The notes under the pieces: generated by a model
Databases searched by the model: none
What the model saw: the letters and a program-made list of their open reading frames with translations, nothing else
Told to the model about the DNA's origin: nothing
Source of the DNA: G965197555 sp965197555
Lineage (GTDB): Bacteria > Chloroflexota > Dehalococcoidia > Lucifugimonadales > UBA3495
Direction of reading: 5' to 3'
Assembly: GCA_965197555.1 (NCBI GenBank)
Contig: OZ240213.1
Location: 434,001-498,000, forward strand
Length of the DNA stretch: 64,000 bases
Shown: piece after piece, positions 49,784 through 58,039 of the stretch
Layout: each line of letters begins with the position of its first letter
Position numbering within the stretch: the stretch's first letter is position 1
Made by a program: the position numbers and the translations under genes

Positions 49784-50851
49784 CTAGCGCATCGGCGGCG
49801 CGTAAATCAACCCGCCGTCCAGATAGGAAGCGTTCGGCGACCCCGCACGGGTGAGTCCTACCTGCGCCAGTGTGCGATCATAGGCCTCACCGTAGTTGCC
49901 AACCTGACCGATCACAGACTGCATGAAAGTGCTAGGGATCTTGCCGTGGGCGATGCCCAAATTGCTGGGCGCGCCGCCACCAAAGCCTACACCCAGGAGG
50001 CGGGCCACTGTGTTGTTGGGCGGGTTGGACGCCATTTGGGCAACGTTCGCCGAGGTGACTCCCTGCTCTTCGGCGATGATCATCCCGTTCACCACCCAGC
50101 GCACCACGTCCTCCCACTCGGAGTCATAGTCGCGCACGCTGGGACCCAGCGGCTCCTTGGACAGGGTCTCAGGCAGTACGACAGCGTCGGTACCGTCCGC
50201 TTTCAGCGTGAACTGGTGACCGCCCAACTGAGATTTGTCAGACGACCAAGCGTCGCACTGGTCGCTGATGAACGCCGCACGTAGCTCCGGGTTGGCCTGG
50301 AAGGTTAGCTCCTCGTAGGTGAGCTCCCCCTCGGAGAAGAAGTCGGACACTGCACCCTGGGTGCTGGTGCCGTCCAAAATGCAGATGGTGGCACCGTCAA
50401 GCTCCTTGGCGCTCGTAACGCCGGCGCTTGCCTTGACCATAATGCCGGCGCCGTCGTAGAAAGTCGTAGGCGCGAAGGCCACGTTCAGGTCGGCGTCTCG
50501 GCTGGCCGTCCAGGTCGTGGTGCGGATGAGCACGTCGATTTCATTTGCGGCGAGGAGCTCAAAGCGGTTAGCAGAGGTGGCCTCCTTAAACTCGACCTTG
50601 CTCCTATCTCCGAAAACCGCCGCGGCCATGGCGTGGCAATATTCCACATCGTTGCCCCGGGCCGTGCCGTCCGGGTTGAGCACCCCGAACCCGGGGGTGT
50701 CTGCCTTGACACCGCAGACCAGATGTCCTCGATCAAGAATCTCATCGAGCGTATTCTGTCTAGCCTCTTCTCCGCCACCCCCGCACGCAGCTATCATGAG
50801 CAGCGCTACAACCACCACCATCCCAGCGAGTAAACCTTTGTACCGGTACAT
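49784..50851 (-). CDS. aapJ: General L-amino-acid ABC transporter binding protein (AapJ-like), lipoprotein
   Basis: A 355-residue solute-binding protein: LLAGMVVVVALLMIAACGGGG is a lipoprotein signal with the lipobox ending at Cys. The mature domain begins with DEILDRGHLVCGVKADTPGFGV and includes the VEYCHAMAAAVFGD and ICILDGTSTQGAVSDFF segments of AapJ. It captures polar/acidic and other L-amino acids at the cell surface. First gene of the operon; an operator-like inverted repeat lies ~36-62 bp upstream. Confidence 0.92.
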   Translation of the reverse strand: MYRYKGLLAGMVVVVALLMIAACGGGGEEARQNTLDEILDRGHLVCGVKADTPGFGVLNPDGTARGNDVEYCHAMAAAVFGDRSKVEFKEATSANRFELLAANEIDVLIRTTTWTASRDADLNVAFAPTTFYDGAGIMVKASAGVTSAKELDGATICILDGTSTQGAVSDFFSEGELTYEELTFQANPELRAAFISDQCDAWSSDKSQLGGHQFTLKADGTDAVVLPETLSKEPLGPSVRDYDSEWEDVVRWVVNGMIIAEEQGVTSANVAQMASNPPNNTVARLLGVGFGGGAPSNLGIAHGKIPSTFMQSVIGQVGNYGEAYDRTLAQVGLTRAGSPNASYLDGGLIYAPPMR

Positions 50852-50886
50852 CTTCTCTCCCGTGTGTCAGAATGAGCTCGCAAATT

Positions 50887-50913
50887 CGGCAGTATTCTCT
50901 TAATATTCTGCCG
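50887..50913. promoter_or_regulatory. Operator-like inverted repeat upstream of aapJ
   Basis: CGGCAG (50887-50892) and CTGCCG (50908-50913) flank an AT-rich 15-bp core, giving a 27-bp imperfect palindrome 36 bp before the aapJ start. It could be a regulator binding site or a leader hairpin. Confidence 0.45.
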
Positions 50914-51228
50914 TTCGGAGCGAACAAGCTGGCGCCTTTCCTATGCCCAGATTGACAACCATCTTAGACTAAAAGTAGCGTAAGCGCAGAATACCGTCAA
51001 GGCGCTTTCAGTAGTATCCGCTGATATCAGGTCTGCGTCTGCTCGGCTTTCACCCGCTCCAACCGGGTTTTAAACGTCATAGAATATTTAGTATACACTG
51101 ACTATACGCACCAGTAGAGTTAACCCCAGACCAGATGGCTGGTCCGTCAGCTATGCCAGGCCGCTTGTTCGACACGGCACTCGGCTAAGGGGGTCACTGC
51201 TGGATGCTTGTATCCCAAGGAGGTGTTT
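50914..51228. other. Divergent aap/liv intergenic region
   Basis: About 315 bp between the two transporter operons. It is AT-richer than its surroundings near 51080-51115. A CAAGGAGGTG ribosome-binding site sits 5-6 bases before ATG 51229. I see no gene. Confidence 0.4.
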
Positions 51229-52395
51229 ATGGGAATCCTTTCTAAGAAGTTGGTAGTCTCGTTGGCGTTGTTGGCCGTTCTGGTGACAATGGCCTGTGGT
51301 GGTGCCGAAGACTCCTTTAGGATAGGGGTAATGGAATCGGTGACGGGCGCCGGTGAGACCTATGGCACCGTGGCTGTTCAGGCTAAGCAAATGGCCGTAG
51401 ATGAGATCAACGCCGCGGGTGGGATCAATGGACGCATGCTGGAGCTGATCGTCGAAGACTCCAAGTGCAACTCCGCGGACTCGATAACCGCCTACCGAAA
51501 ACTCACTGATGTGGATGATGTCAAAATCATCCTTGGCACCTCCTGCAGTGGTGCCATGCTGGGTGCCGCTCCTCTGGCCGAAAAGGACGGCGTAGTCCTC
51601 TTCTCCGGGTTGGCAACCAACCCGGACATCGCCAACGCCGGGGACTACATCTTCCGGACTTCGATGAGTGATGCCCAATTGGGTATCGACACCGGCAACG
51701 TGCTCTGGGCTGACGGAGTCCGCAAACTGGCTACTATCACTGAAGCGACCGACTACGCCGAGGGCGTGAGACGTACCTCAGTTGCACAATTCGAGAAACG
51801 AGGCGGTCAGGTGGTGGGTAAGGAACAGTATGCATCTGACGTTACGGATTTTAGGACCCAGTTGACCAAGCTGCTCAACGAGGACCCGGACGCGCTTCAC
51901 ATAGCTGCTCAGTCCGAGTTCGCCGGTGGAACTATCGTCAAACAGGTTCGAGAGCTGGGCTACGAGGGTCCCATATATACAGAAGTCGTACCTATCGGGG
52001 CGACGGCCCTTGAGATCGCCGGCGATGCAGCCAATGGTATGAAGGCCGTCACCGCTGACTTAGACCCCGCCAACGCCAAAGGCCAAGAAGTTCTTAGCAA
52101 TTTTAGGGACCGCTACGCCTACATCACCCTGCCCTGGTACCTGGGTTCGGCCTACGACGACGTCTACATCGCAGCCGAGTGCCTCAAGAAGACTAATGAC
52201 GATCAAGATGCAGACGGATTCAGGGACTGTTTGTACGAGATCACCTGGAGCGGTAGCATTGGGGACAACTACAGCTTCGACGAGAACGGCGAGGTTGTAG
52301 GTCTTGCCAATGTCGTCGTCCAGATTCTGCCGACGGCCGAGAGGACCTCGGATAACCATGGTTACAAGGTGCTGGGGGCTGGGCCCACCGAGTGA
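51229..52395 (+). CDS. livK: Branched-chain/amide-type ABC transporter binding protein, lipoprotein
   Basis: A 388-residue type-1 periplasmic binding protein. The signal LVVSLALLAVLVTMACGG has the lipobox with Cys ~23. Core features are FRIGVMESVTGAGETYGTVA, VDEINAAGGINGRMLELIVEDSKCN and KIILGTSCSGAMLGAAPLAEKDG. ATG 51229 is fixed by the strong AAGGAGG; a TTG seven codons earlier is not needed. Two Cys (SKCN, TSCSG) are as in Leu/Ile/Val receptors. First gene of a five-gene plus-strand operon. Confidence 0.92.
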   Translation: MGILSKKLVVSLALLAVLVTMACGGAEDSFRIGVMESVTGAGETYGTVAVQAKQMAVDEINAAGGINGRMLELIVEDSKCNSADSITAYRKLTDVDDVKIILGTSCSGAMLGAAPLAEKDGVVLFSGLATNPDIANAGDYIFRTSMSDAQLGIDTGNVLWADGVRKLATITEATDYAEGVRRTSVAQFEKRGGQVVGKEQYASDVTDFRTQLTKLLNEDPDALHIAAQSEFAGGTIVKQVRELGYEGPIYTEVVPIGATALEIAGDAANGMKAVTADLDPANAKGQEVLSNFRDRYAYITLPWYLGSAYDDVYIAAECLKKTNDDQDADGFRDCLYEITWSGSIGDNYSFDENGEVVGLANVVVQILPTAERTSDNHGYKVLGAGPTE

Positions 52396-53750
52396 TTTCC
52401 ATGCGTAGGTACCTTGATAGCCAGGGCAGGCTCATAGCGGTTGCTTTGGCAGTTGTGGTGGTCTGCTACATCGGCTGGAAGATCGGCCAGTCCCCCAACC
52501 AAGCCCTGCAGTTCGCTTTCAACGGCTTGTCTGTGGGTGCGGTCTACGCCCTACTTGCCATGGGATTTACCCTGGTCTACAGCACTGTCTGGTTCTTCGA
52601 TCTGTACTACGGCGCAGCCGCTGCTCTGGGCGCTTACGGGGTCTTCTATCTGAGGTCTCAGCAGGTCCTTCACGGGCAATACGAAGTCAATAACCTGTAT
52701 GTCAATATTGTCTTCGCGGCGGTGGTTGCCGGAGTAGTCGCCTGGGGGCTACACGGGGGCTTCCACTCGCGACTCCGGATCCGTTTCAATCCTATTGCTG
52801 TATCGGCCGTGGGAGGCCTGTTGGCCTCGGGAGCCGGAGTCTACACAGGGTTCGTGCTCGCTCATCCAACCGGGCTCAACGTTATGCTCAGTCCGGCGAT
52901 AGGAGTACTGGCAGCGATGGCTGCGGGCTGGGTGCTCTGTCGGGGTTGCCGGCATATATCCTCAGGTGGCACCATCGCCCCGTCTTTTGTGGTGGCTGCC
53001 ACTGCGGCTGCTCTCCTGGGAGCGTTCTGTGGCTACCTTGTGGCCAACGAGCCCGGTTCCAGCCTCTATTTGAGTTGGGGTGTGTCATGCTTGCTGGCAG
53101 GCACTGTGGGCGTGGCCCTATACAGGGGCCTGTACGTCCACATGCGCCGACGGGCGAGGTCTCCCCTCATCATGCTCGTAGCTTCCCTCGGCATCTTGCT
53201 GGCTATCACCGCCTTTACCACCATCGTCTTTCACAGTGCACCCCGTCCCCTTCCGGAGGCCTTCGGCAGTGGCCCTTTGACCATTGGGGGCGCCAACATC
53301 AAGGGGTTCAACATCTTCACCGTCGGCGTCGCTGTCATTGGCTTCCTAGGTCTGCTGCTCCTCCTCAAGAAAACATCCTTTGGAAGGGCAGTACGTGCCA
53401 TCGGCGACGACGAAGAGGTGTCGAAAGTGGTGGGAATCAATACCACCACCGTCATCGCCGTAGTATTCTTCATAGGCGCGGTCTACGCGGCTCTGGCCGG
53501 GGTCTTGAGCGGCCACGATACCGCAATCCAGCCTCGGATGGGCCTGTTGCTCCTGCTGAAGGGCTGGATAGCCTCCGTGGTGGGAGGCGTAGGGAATCTC
53601 CAGGGCGCTATCATTGGTGGATTTGTCTTGGGTATGGTCGAGCAGTTCGGTATCTGGGACTTGGCCGGGGAGTGGAAGGACGTCATATCATTTGTGCTCC
53701 TGATTCTCTTCCTATCCTTCTGGCCCAGGGGCCTGTTACCCAGGAGGTAA
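52392..53750 (+). CDS. livH: Branched-chain ABC transporter permease LivH, extended form
   Basis: A 452-residue permease; LivH is usually ~290-310. The N-terminal QFAFNGLSVGAVYALLAMGFTLVYSTVWFFDLYYGAAAALGAYGVF and the C-terminal SFGRAVRAIGDDEEVSKVVGINTTTVIAVVFFIGAVYAALAGVLSG segments are standard. Between them, residues ~105-245 contain additional hydrophobic helices (VNIVFAAVVAGVVAWGLHG, VSAVGGLLASGAGVYTGFVL, PSFVVAATAAALLGAFCGYL) absent from typical LivH. GTG start overlaps the livK stop (GTGA). Confidence 0.88.
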   Translation: MISMRRYLDSQGRLIAVALAVVVVCYIGWKIGQSPNQALQFAFNGLSVGAVYALLAMGFTLVYSTVWFFDLYYGAAAALGAYGVFYLRSQQVLHGQYEVNNLYVNIVFAAVVAGVVAWGLHGGFHSRLRIRFNPIAVSAVGGLLASGAGVYTGFVLAHPTGLNVMLSPAIGVLAAMAAGWVLCRGCRHISSGGTIAPSFVVAATAAALLGAFCGYLVANEPGSSLYLSWGVSCLLAGTVGVALYRGLYVHMRRRARSPLIMLVASLGILLAITAFTTIVFHSAPRPLPEAFGSGPLTIGGANIKGFNIFTVGVAVIGFLGLLLLLKKTSFGRAVRAIGDDEEVSKVVGINTTTVIAVVFFIGAVYAALAGVLSGHDTAIQPRMGLLLLLKGWIASVVGGVGNLQGAIIGGFVLGMVEQFGIWDLAGEWKDVISFVLLILFLSFWPRGLLPRR

Positions 53751-53754
53751 ACCC

Positions 53755-54810
53755 GTGCTGAAGGGCCCACACCTATATAGTGGTCTACGGGGACTAGTTG
53801 GAGGTCCCCAAGGCCTGTTGCCATCCGCAAAAGGCAACGTAGAGTTGTGGGCGAACCTATTGGTGGTCTCCTGGGCGTTAGCGTTCATGCTATGGCAAGG
53901 GGTCGGATTCTCTATAACTCTGGCTACCGTTTTCGGCATTTGGGCGATATTGGCAGTCAGTCTCAACCTGGTGGTAGGATTCACCGGCCTGCTGTCGATA
54001 GGACATATAGGCTTTTTTGGCATTGGCGCCTACGCGATGGCTATCCTTACCTCAGACGCATCATATGAGCAGCTACGTACGGAAGCCATCACAACCTTTG
54101 CCTGGCCTTTCTTCGCTGCGCTGCCCGTCGGCGTGGTCCTAACTGGGTTGGTAGCCATTGTGGTGGGTGTCGTATTCAACCGGTTCAGGGACGATATCTT
54201 CGTCCTCGTCTCATTTGGCTTTGCAATCATCGCCTTCAACGTCTTCTTGAATTGGGAGAGTCTAACCAAAGGTGCATTCGGCATTCACCAGATAGCCAGG
54301 CCTAAGATAGGCGGGTGGGTGTTAGACGGCGAGTTGGAGTTTCTGCTTCTAGTCTTAGTATTCCTCGCCCTTGTTATGCTGTTTTCTTGGTTCATAGTAA
54401 CCTCGTCCTTCGGGCGGGTGCTTACGGCCATCCGGGAAGATGAGCAAGCTATAGAGGTCTTTGGCTACCGGATCACCCACTATAAACTTGCTATATGGGT
54501 AATCTCGGCTATGATGGCGGGTCTTGCAGGGGGCCTGTTTGGCAGTTGGACAAGCTTCATCGACCCCAACTCCTTCGTCCTGTTGGAATCGATCCTATTG
54601 GTGTCTATAGTGATCCTGGGAGGCTTGGCCTCGATCCGAGGTTCCTTGCTCGGCGCCATGGCCTTCGTACTGCTGGAAGAGGGGATGCGTTTTCTGCCGT
54701 TCCTGCCTACCGAGTATATTGGCCAAGCCCGGCAGATCGTCCTGGGCATCCTCCTAGTGTTGCTAATGCTATTCAGGCCTCAGGGCCTGATTGGGAGATA
54801 CAGGCTATGA
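53755..54810 (+). CDS. livM: Branched-chain ABC transporter permease LivM
   Basis: A 351-residue permease with LivM landmarks: LAVSLNLVVGFTGLLSIGHIGFFGIGAYAMAIL, FGRVLTAIREDEQAIEVFGYRITHYKLAIWVISAMMAGLAGGLFGSW, and LGGLASIRGSLLGA. The GTG start is fixed by AGGAGG that lies inside the end of livH. The stop overlaps livG by 4 bases (ATGA). Confidence 0.92.
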   Translation: MLKGPHLYSGLRGLVGGPQGLLPSAKGNVELWANLLVVSWALAFMLWQGVGFSITLATVFGIWAILAVSLNLVVGFTGLLSIGHIGFFGIGAYAMAILTSDASYEQLRTEAITTFAWPFFAALPVGVVLTGLVAIVVGVVFNRFRDDIFVLVSFGFAIIAFNVFLNWESLTKGAFGIHQIARPKIGGWVLDGELEFLLLVLVFLALVMLFSWFIVTSSFGRVLTAIREDEQAIEVFGYRITHYKLAIWVISAMMAGLAGGLFGSWTSFIDPNSFVLLESILLVSIVILGGLASIRGSLLGAMAFVLLEEGMRFLPFLPTEYIGQARQIVLGILLVLLMLFRPQGLIGRYRL

Positions 54811-55568
54811 GTGCTAGCCAAGCTGCATCCCCAGGGTCCTTCGCCTTGGAGACAGCACAGATCTCAAAACACTTCGGCGCCGTTAGGGCAGTCGACGAAC
54901 TCAGCCTCGCTATCCCCAAGAAGGGCATAACCAGCATAGTCGGGCCCAACGGCTCGGGGAAGTCGACCCTGGTGAACTTGCTGAGCGGAACGTTGCCCTT
55001 GGACGGAGGGATGGTAATCATCGACGGTGTCGGCCTGAAAGTTGTTAAAGCGCATGAGACTCTCGCCCATGGCCTCACTCGGACCTTTCAGGAGGTGAGG
55101 CTCTTCGATCAGATCAGCGTGTGGGACAACATCATGGTGGTCTTGACGGCGCGCGGCCTCTTTGCCGCACTAGTGGAACGAGCCAAACCCAGCTATAGGG
55201 AGAAAGCCGAGAATATCTTGAAAGACGTTGGCATGTGGGAGCAGCGGCGGGCCCTAGCCAGGAATCTCTCCTATGGCCAGCGGAAGCTGCTGGAGATCGG
55301 CCGCACTATGGCGTTGGACGTCAACACCTACCTATTCGATGAACCTTTCGCCGGCCTCTTTCCCCAGATGCTGGAGAGGGTGAAAGAAATAATGAAACGT
55401 TTGCGGGACCAGGGCCACACCATCATCTTCATCTCCCACAACATGGACATAGTTCGAGAGTTGTCGGACCATATATTCGTTCTGGACAGCGGCACTCTCC
55501 TCGCCGAGGGAGAAGTGGAAGAAGTTCTGAGTAGGCCAGACGTGATAGAAGCCTACCTGGGGACCTGA
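54807..55568 (+). CDS. livG: Branched-chain ABC transporter ATPase LivG
   Basis: A ~253-residue ABC ATPase: Walker A GPNGSGKSTLVNLL, signature LSYGQRKLLEIGRTMAL, Walker B YLFDEPFAGLFP, and H-loop ISHNMDIVRELSDH. The LTRTFQEVRLFDQISVWDNIMV segment is typical of LivG. ATG 54807 overlaps the livM stop; the longer frame extending upstream from there is the shadow of livM. Confidence 0.92.
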   Translation: MSASQAASPGSFALETAQISKHFGAVRAVDELSLAIPKKGITSIVGPNGSGKSTLVNLLSGTLPLDGGMVIIDGVGLKVVKAHETLAHGLTRTFQEVRLFDQISVWDNIMVVLTARGLFAALVERAKPSYREKAENILKDVGMWEQRRALARNLSYGQRKLLEIGRTMALDVNTYLFDEPFAGLFPQMLERVKEIMKRLRDQGHTIIFISHNMDIVRELSDHIFVLDSGTLLAEGEVEEVLSRPDVIEAYLGT

Positions 55569-55617
55569 CAATGTATTTCCCCTCTCTTTGGCCAAGGAGA
55601 TGGAAGGGCGAAGCCTG

Positions 55618-56355
55618 ATGTTCCTAGAGTTGGTCGATATATCTGTCCACTATGGGGCTGTAATAGCCCTGGATGAAGTGTCCTTGGGAGTCCAAAAGGG
55701 TGAAGTGGTGGCGGTCATGGGTCCCAACGGAGCCGGCAAATCCACTGTCCTCAAGGCCATCATGGGGCTGGCGCCGGTGGTTGCCGGGACCGTTTACTGG
55801 CAGCAAAAACCGCTGGCGGTGGCCACCCACGAAATAGTTAAGGAAGGCATCGCCTTCGTCCCCCAAGGCAGGCGGGTTTTCACTCATCTCACCATTGCGG
55901 AGAACTTGGAGATGGGGTGTCTGTATCTAAACGATAAGGCAGAGAAAGAGCGTCGCCTGGATTCGGTTATGGAGCTGTTCCCCGTCCTGCAGGAAAAACG
56001 CCGGGATTTGGCCAGCCAAATGTCCGGGGGACAACAGCAGATGTTGGCCTTGGGACGTGGACTGATGGCGGCCCCGGAGGTGCTATTGCTCGATGAACCT
56101 ACACTGGGCCTAGCGCCCATAGTGGTGAAAGAGGTGTTTCAGAAGGTCTCCGAGATCAATGAAAAGCTTGGGACCACTGTCTTCGTCGTCGAGCATAATA
56201 TCAAAGGCATTCTGAACATCTCGGACAGGGCCTATGTGCTGGACAAAGGCCGCGTGGTCCACGACGGCACTCCCCAAACGGTCCTCGACACTGAGATACT
56301 GGCCGAGGTGTTCCTGGGGATGGTCAACGCATTGTCAGGGGCGGAGGAAACTTAG
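55618..56355 (+). CDS. livF: Branched-chain ABC transporter ATPase LivF
   Basis: A ~245-residue ABC ATPase: Walker A GPNGAGKSTVLKAI, LivF-type GIAFVPQGRRVFTHLTIAENLEMG, signature MSGGQQQMLALGRGLM, Walker B VLLLDEPTLGLAP and H-loop VVEHNIKGILNISDR. ATG 55618 opens directly on the domain; starts at 55588 (TTG) or 55600 (ATG) would add ten or six residues. Last gene of the liv operon, followed by a terminator. Confidence 0.92.
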   Translation: MFLELVDISVHYGAVIALDEVSLGVQKGEVVAVMGPNGAGKSTVLKAIMGLAPVVAGTVYWQQKPLAVATHEIVKEGIAFVPQGRRVFTHLTIAENLEMGCLYLNDKAEKERRLDSVMELFPVLQEKRRDLASQMSGGQQQMLALGRGLMAAPEVLLLDEPTLGLAPIVVKEVFQKVSEINEKLGTTVFVVEHNIKGILNISDRAYVLDKGRVVHDGTPQTVLDTEILAEVFLGMVNALSGAEET

Positions 56356-56447
56356 CTCGACTATCGGCCTGGTGACAGATAGATTTCACCATCGGCGCCC
56401 GCTTGGGACACCTAATGCCCCGTCAGTAAGGTTCGTGGGTTAAACAG

Positions 56448-56473
56448 CCCAGGCTCCGCCCTGGGTTTCTTTT
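56448..56473 (+). terminator. Rho-independent terminator of the liv operon
   Basis: CCCAGG (56448-56453) pairs with CCTGGG (56460-56465) around a GC-rich loop and is followed by TTTCTTTT. It lies 93 bp after the livF stop, before the convergent MmgE/PrpD gene. Confidence 0.75.
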
Positions 56474-56495
56474 CCGTGGATGTTCTCAACAGGCC

Positions 56496-57857
56496 TCAGA
56501 TCCGGGTCAGCCGAATGATTTCGCCGATATCCTCTATCTCCTCCAAGCGCCATAACCGGTCCAATAGCAATTCGGTCTGGGTTTCTCCGAGCAACCCTTG
56601 GGCCAGGGAGCGAAACTTCTCCTCGACTTCTCGGTCAGACAGGGGATTCTTAAAATGTCCTCTGTGGTAGGCCACCTGGGAGGAGTAATCTGTTCCGTCC
56701 TTGGTGGTTACCACCAAGTCGCACAGCATCGCCTCGGGCGCTCGCCGGTTGGCCTCTTCGGATACTTCCACATGGACCCGGCCCACTAGATCGAGCAGAT
56801 CGGGGTCATTCAAGTACTTGTCTCCGAAATGTCTCTGGTCAACAGCGCCGTAAAGCAGCGCCGCCGCGGCTGTGTATGGCATGCTATGGTCGGCGGTCTC
56901 CCGGTTCATGGGGCGCCATTTTTCCGGGTCTCCAGCCATGATCTTCACTGCAGTGTCTAATGTCCGAATATCAACGGTGGCAATTTCTTCACCTTCCGGT
57001 AGTTGCTCCCGCACCTCCAGAGCAGCCTGCACGACCGTCTGAGAGTACTGGCCCAATGGGAAGCGCTTGATACTACACTCCATAATCTTGAAGGGGACCG
57101 TAGTCCCAGCAAATGGCTCGAGTTGGAACGGCCCCCGGCTTACAGCAGTGAAGTATCCACCGGCGCCCTCAAAGATTGGAGACGGCCCGGTCATTCCCCG
57201 CTGGGCCAAGAGCACAGCGAACATTGCGTTCCGGCTGGCGTTGGCGTAAGCGCAACCCTTCCACATGCTGACGTCGCCTATGCGGGTTTGATAGAGGGCT
57301 AGGTTGGGGGCGATGGCCAGGTTCAAGGCCTGCAAGGTCTGTTCCTCTGTAAGTCTCAAGGCCCGGGCCGCACCCAGCACGCTGGCAATGCAGCCAACGG
57401 TGACGTGGTCGAACCCATGGGGTTTCATGTCAACTGCGTCGCAAATACGGCAAAAAACCTCGTAGGCCAACACGGTGGCGGCGATGAAGCGTCGGCCGCT
57501 GGAGCGGGCGACCTCGGTAGCGGTCAGGGTTGCGGCGATGCTGTCACTGGGATGGCCCGATTCTCGGCTGGTGTAGCCATCATTGTAATCAAGGTAGCGC
57601 ACCATGACCCCGTTAGCAAAAGTGGCCAAGTCCGGGCTTGTGGGCTGACAACTTCCCAAAATGGTGCCCGGAGTCTTGCTGGTTACGGTGGAAGCAATAT
57701 CCCGAGCGATCTTTGCGGGTTGGCTGCTGTAACCTCCAATAGCACAGCCAACGGTATCTATGATCAAGCGCTTAGCCTGATGGGCCACCTCCGGGGACAG
57801 GTCTTGGTAGCGCAGGCCGCAGGCGTAGGAAGCCAGGCCCTCAGCGATTGTTGGCAT
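56496..57857 (-). CDS. MmgE/PrpD family protein
   Basis: A 453-residue member of the MmgE/PrpD (2-methylcitrate dehydratase-like) family. Features: AKRLIIDTVGCAIGGYSSQPAKIARDIA, FANGVMVRYLDYNDGYTSRESGHPSDSIAATLT (family metal-free active-site region), IKRFPLGQYSQTVVQAALEV, and DHSMPYTAAAALLYGAVDQRHF. Because no propionate genes are nearby and the family includes isomerases/dehydratases of other acids, the substrate is not assigned. Stands alone; convergent with the liv operon. Confidence 0.88.
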   Translation of the reverse strand: MPTIAEGLASYACGLRYQDLSPEVAHQAKRLIIDTVGCAIGGYSSQPAKIARDIASTVTSKTPGTILGSCQPTSPDLATFANGVMVRYLDYNDGYTSRESGHPSDSIAATLTATEVARSSGRRFIAATVLAYEVFCRICDAVDMKPHGFDHVTVGCIASVLGAARALRLTEEQTLQALNLAIAPNLALYQTRIGDVSMWKGCAYANASRNAMFAVLLAQRGMTGPSPIFEGAGGYFTAVSRGPFQLEPFAGTTVPFKIMECSIKRFPLGQYSQTVVQAALEVREQLPEGEEIATVDIRTLDTAVKIMAGDPEKWRPMNRETADHSMPYTAAAALLYGAVDQRHFGDKYLNDPDLLDLVGRVHVEVSEEANRRAPEAMLCDLVVTTKDGTDYSSQVAYHRGHFKNPLSDREVEEKFRSLAQGLLGETQTELLLDRLWRLEEIEDIGEIIRLTRI

Positions 57858-58039
57858 AAGGAGACCCCCTTGGTCTGGATGAATACTGCCGTCAGACTAA
57901 CGATGGCAGGGCCGCGCATCGGGCACCCTGGGCATATGCTATTATTCCACACAAATTTATCGTAGCCAAAAACTACCTATGTAAAGGGATGCCAAAGCCC
58001 GGGTTTCTGCCGATGCTTGGTTGACCACTATCTCAGAAT

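Noticed and set aside
52946..53761. 271-codon overlapping frame within livH
   Set aside because: Ends in the same region as livH in another frame, His/Arg/Trp-rich, no family; shadow of livH.
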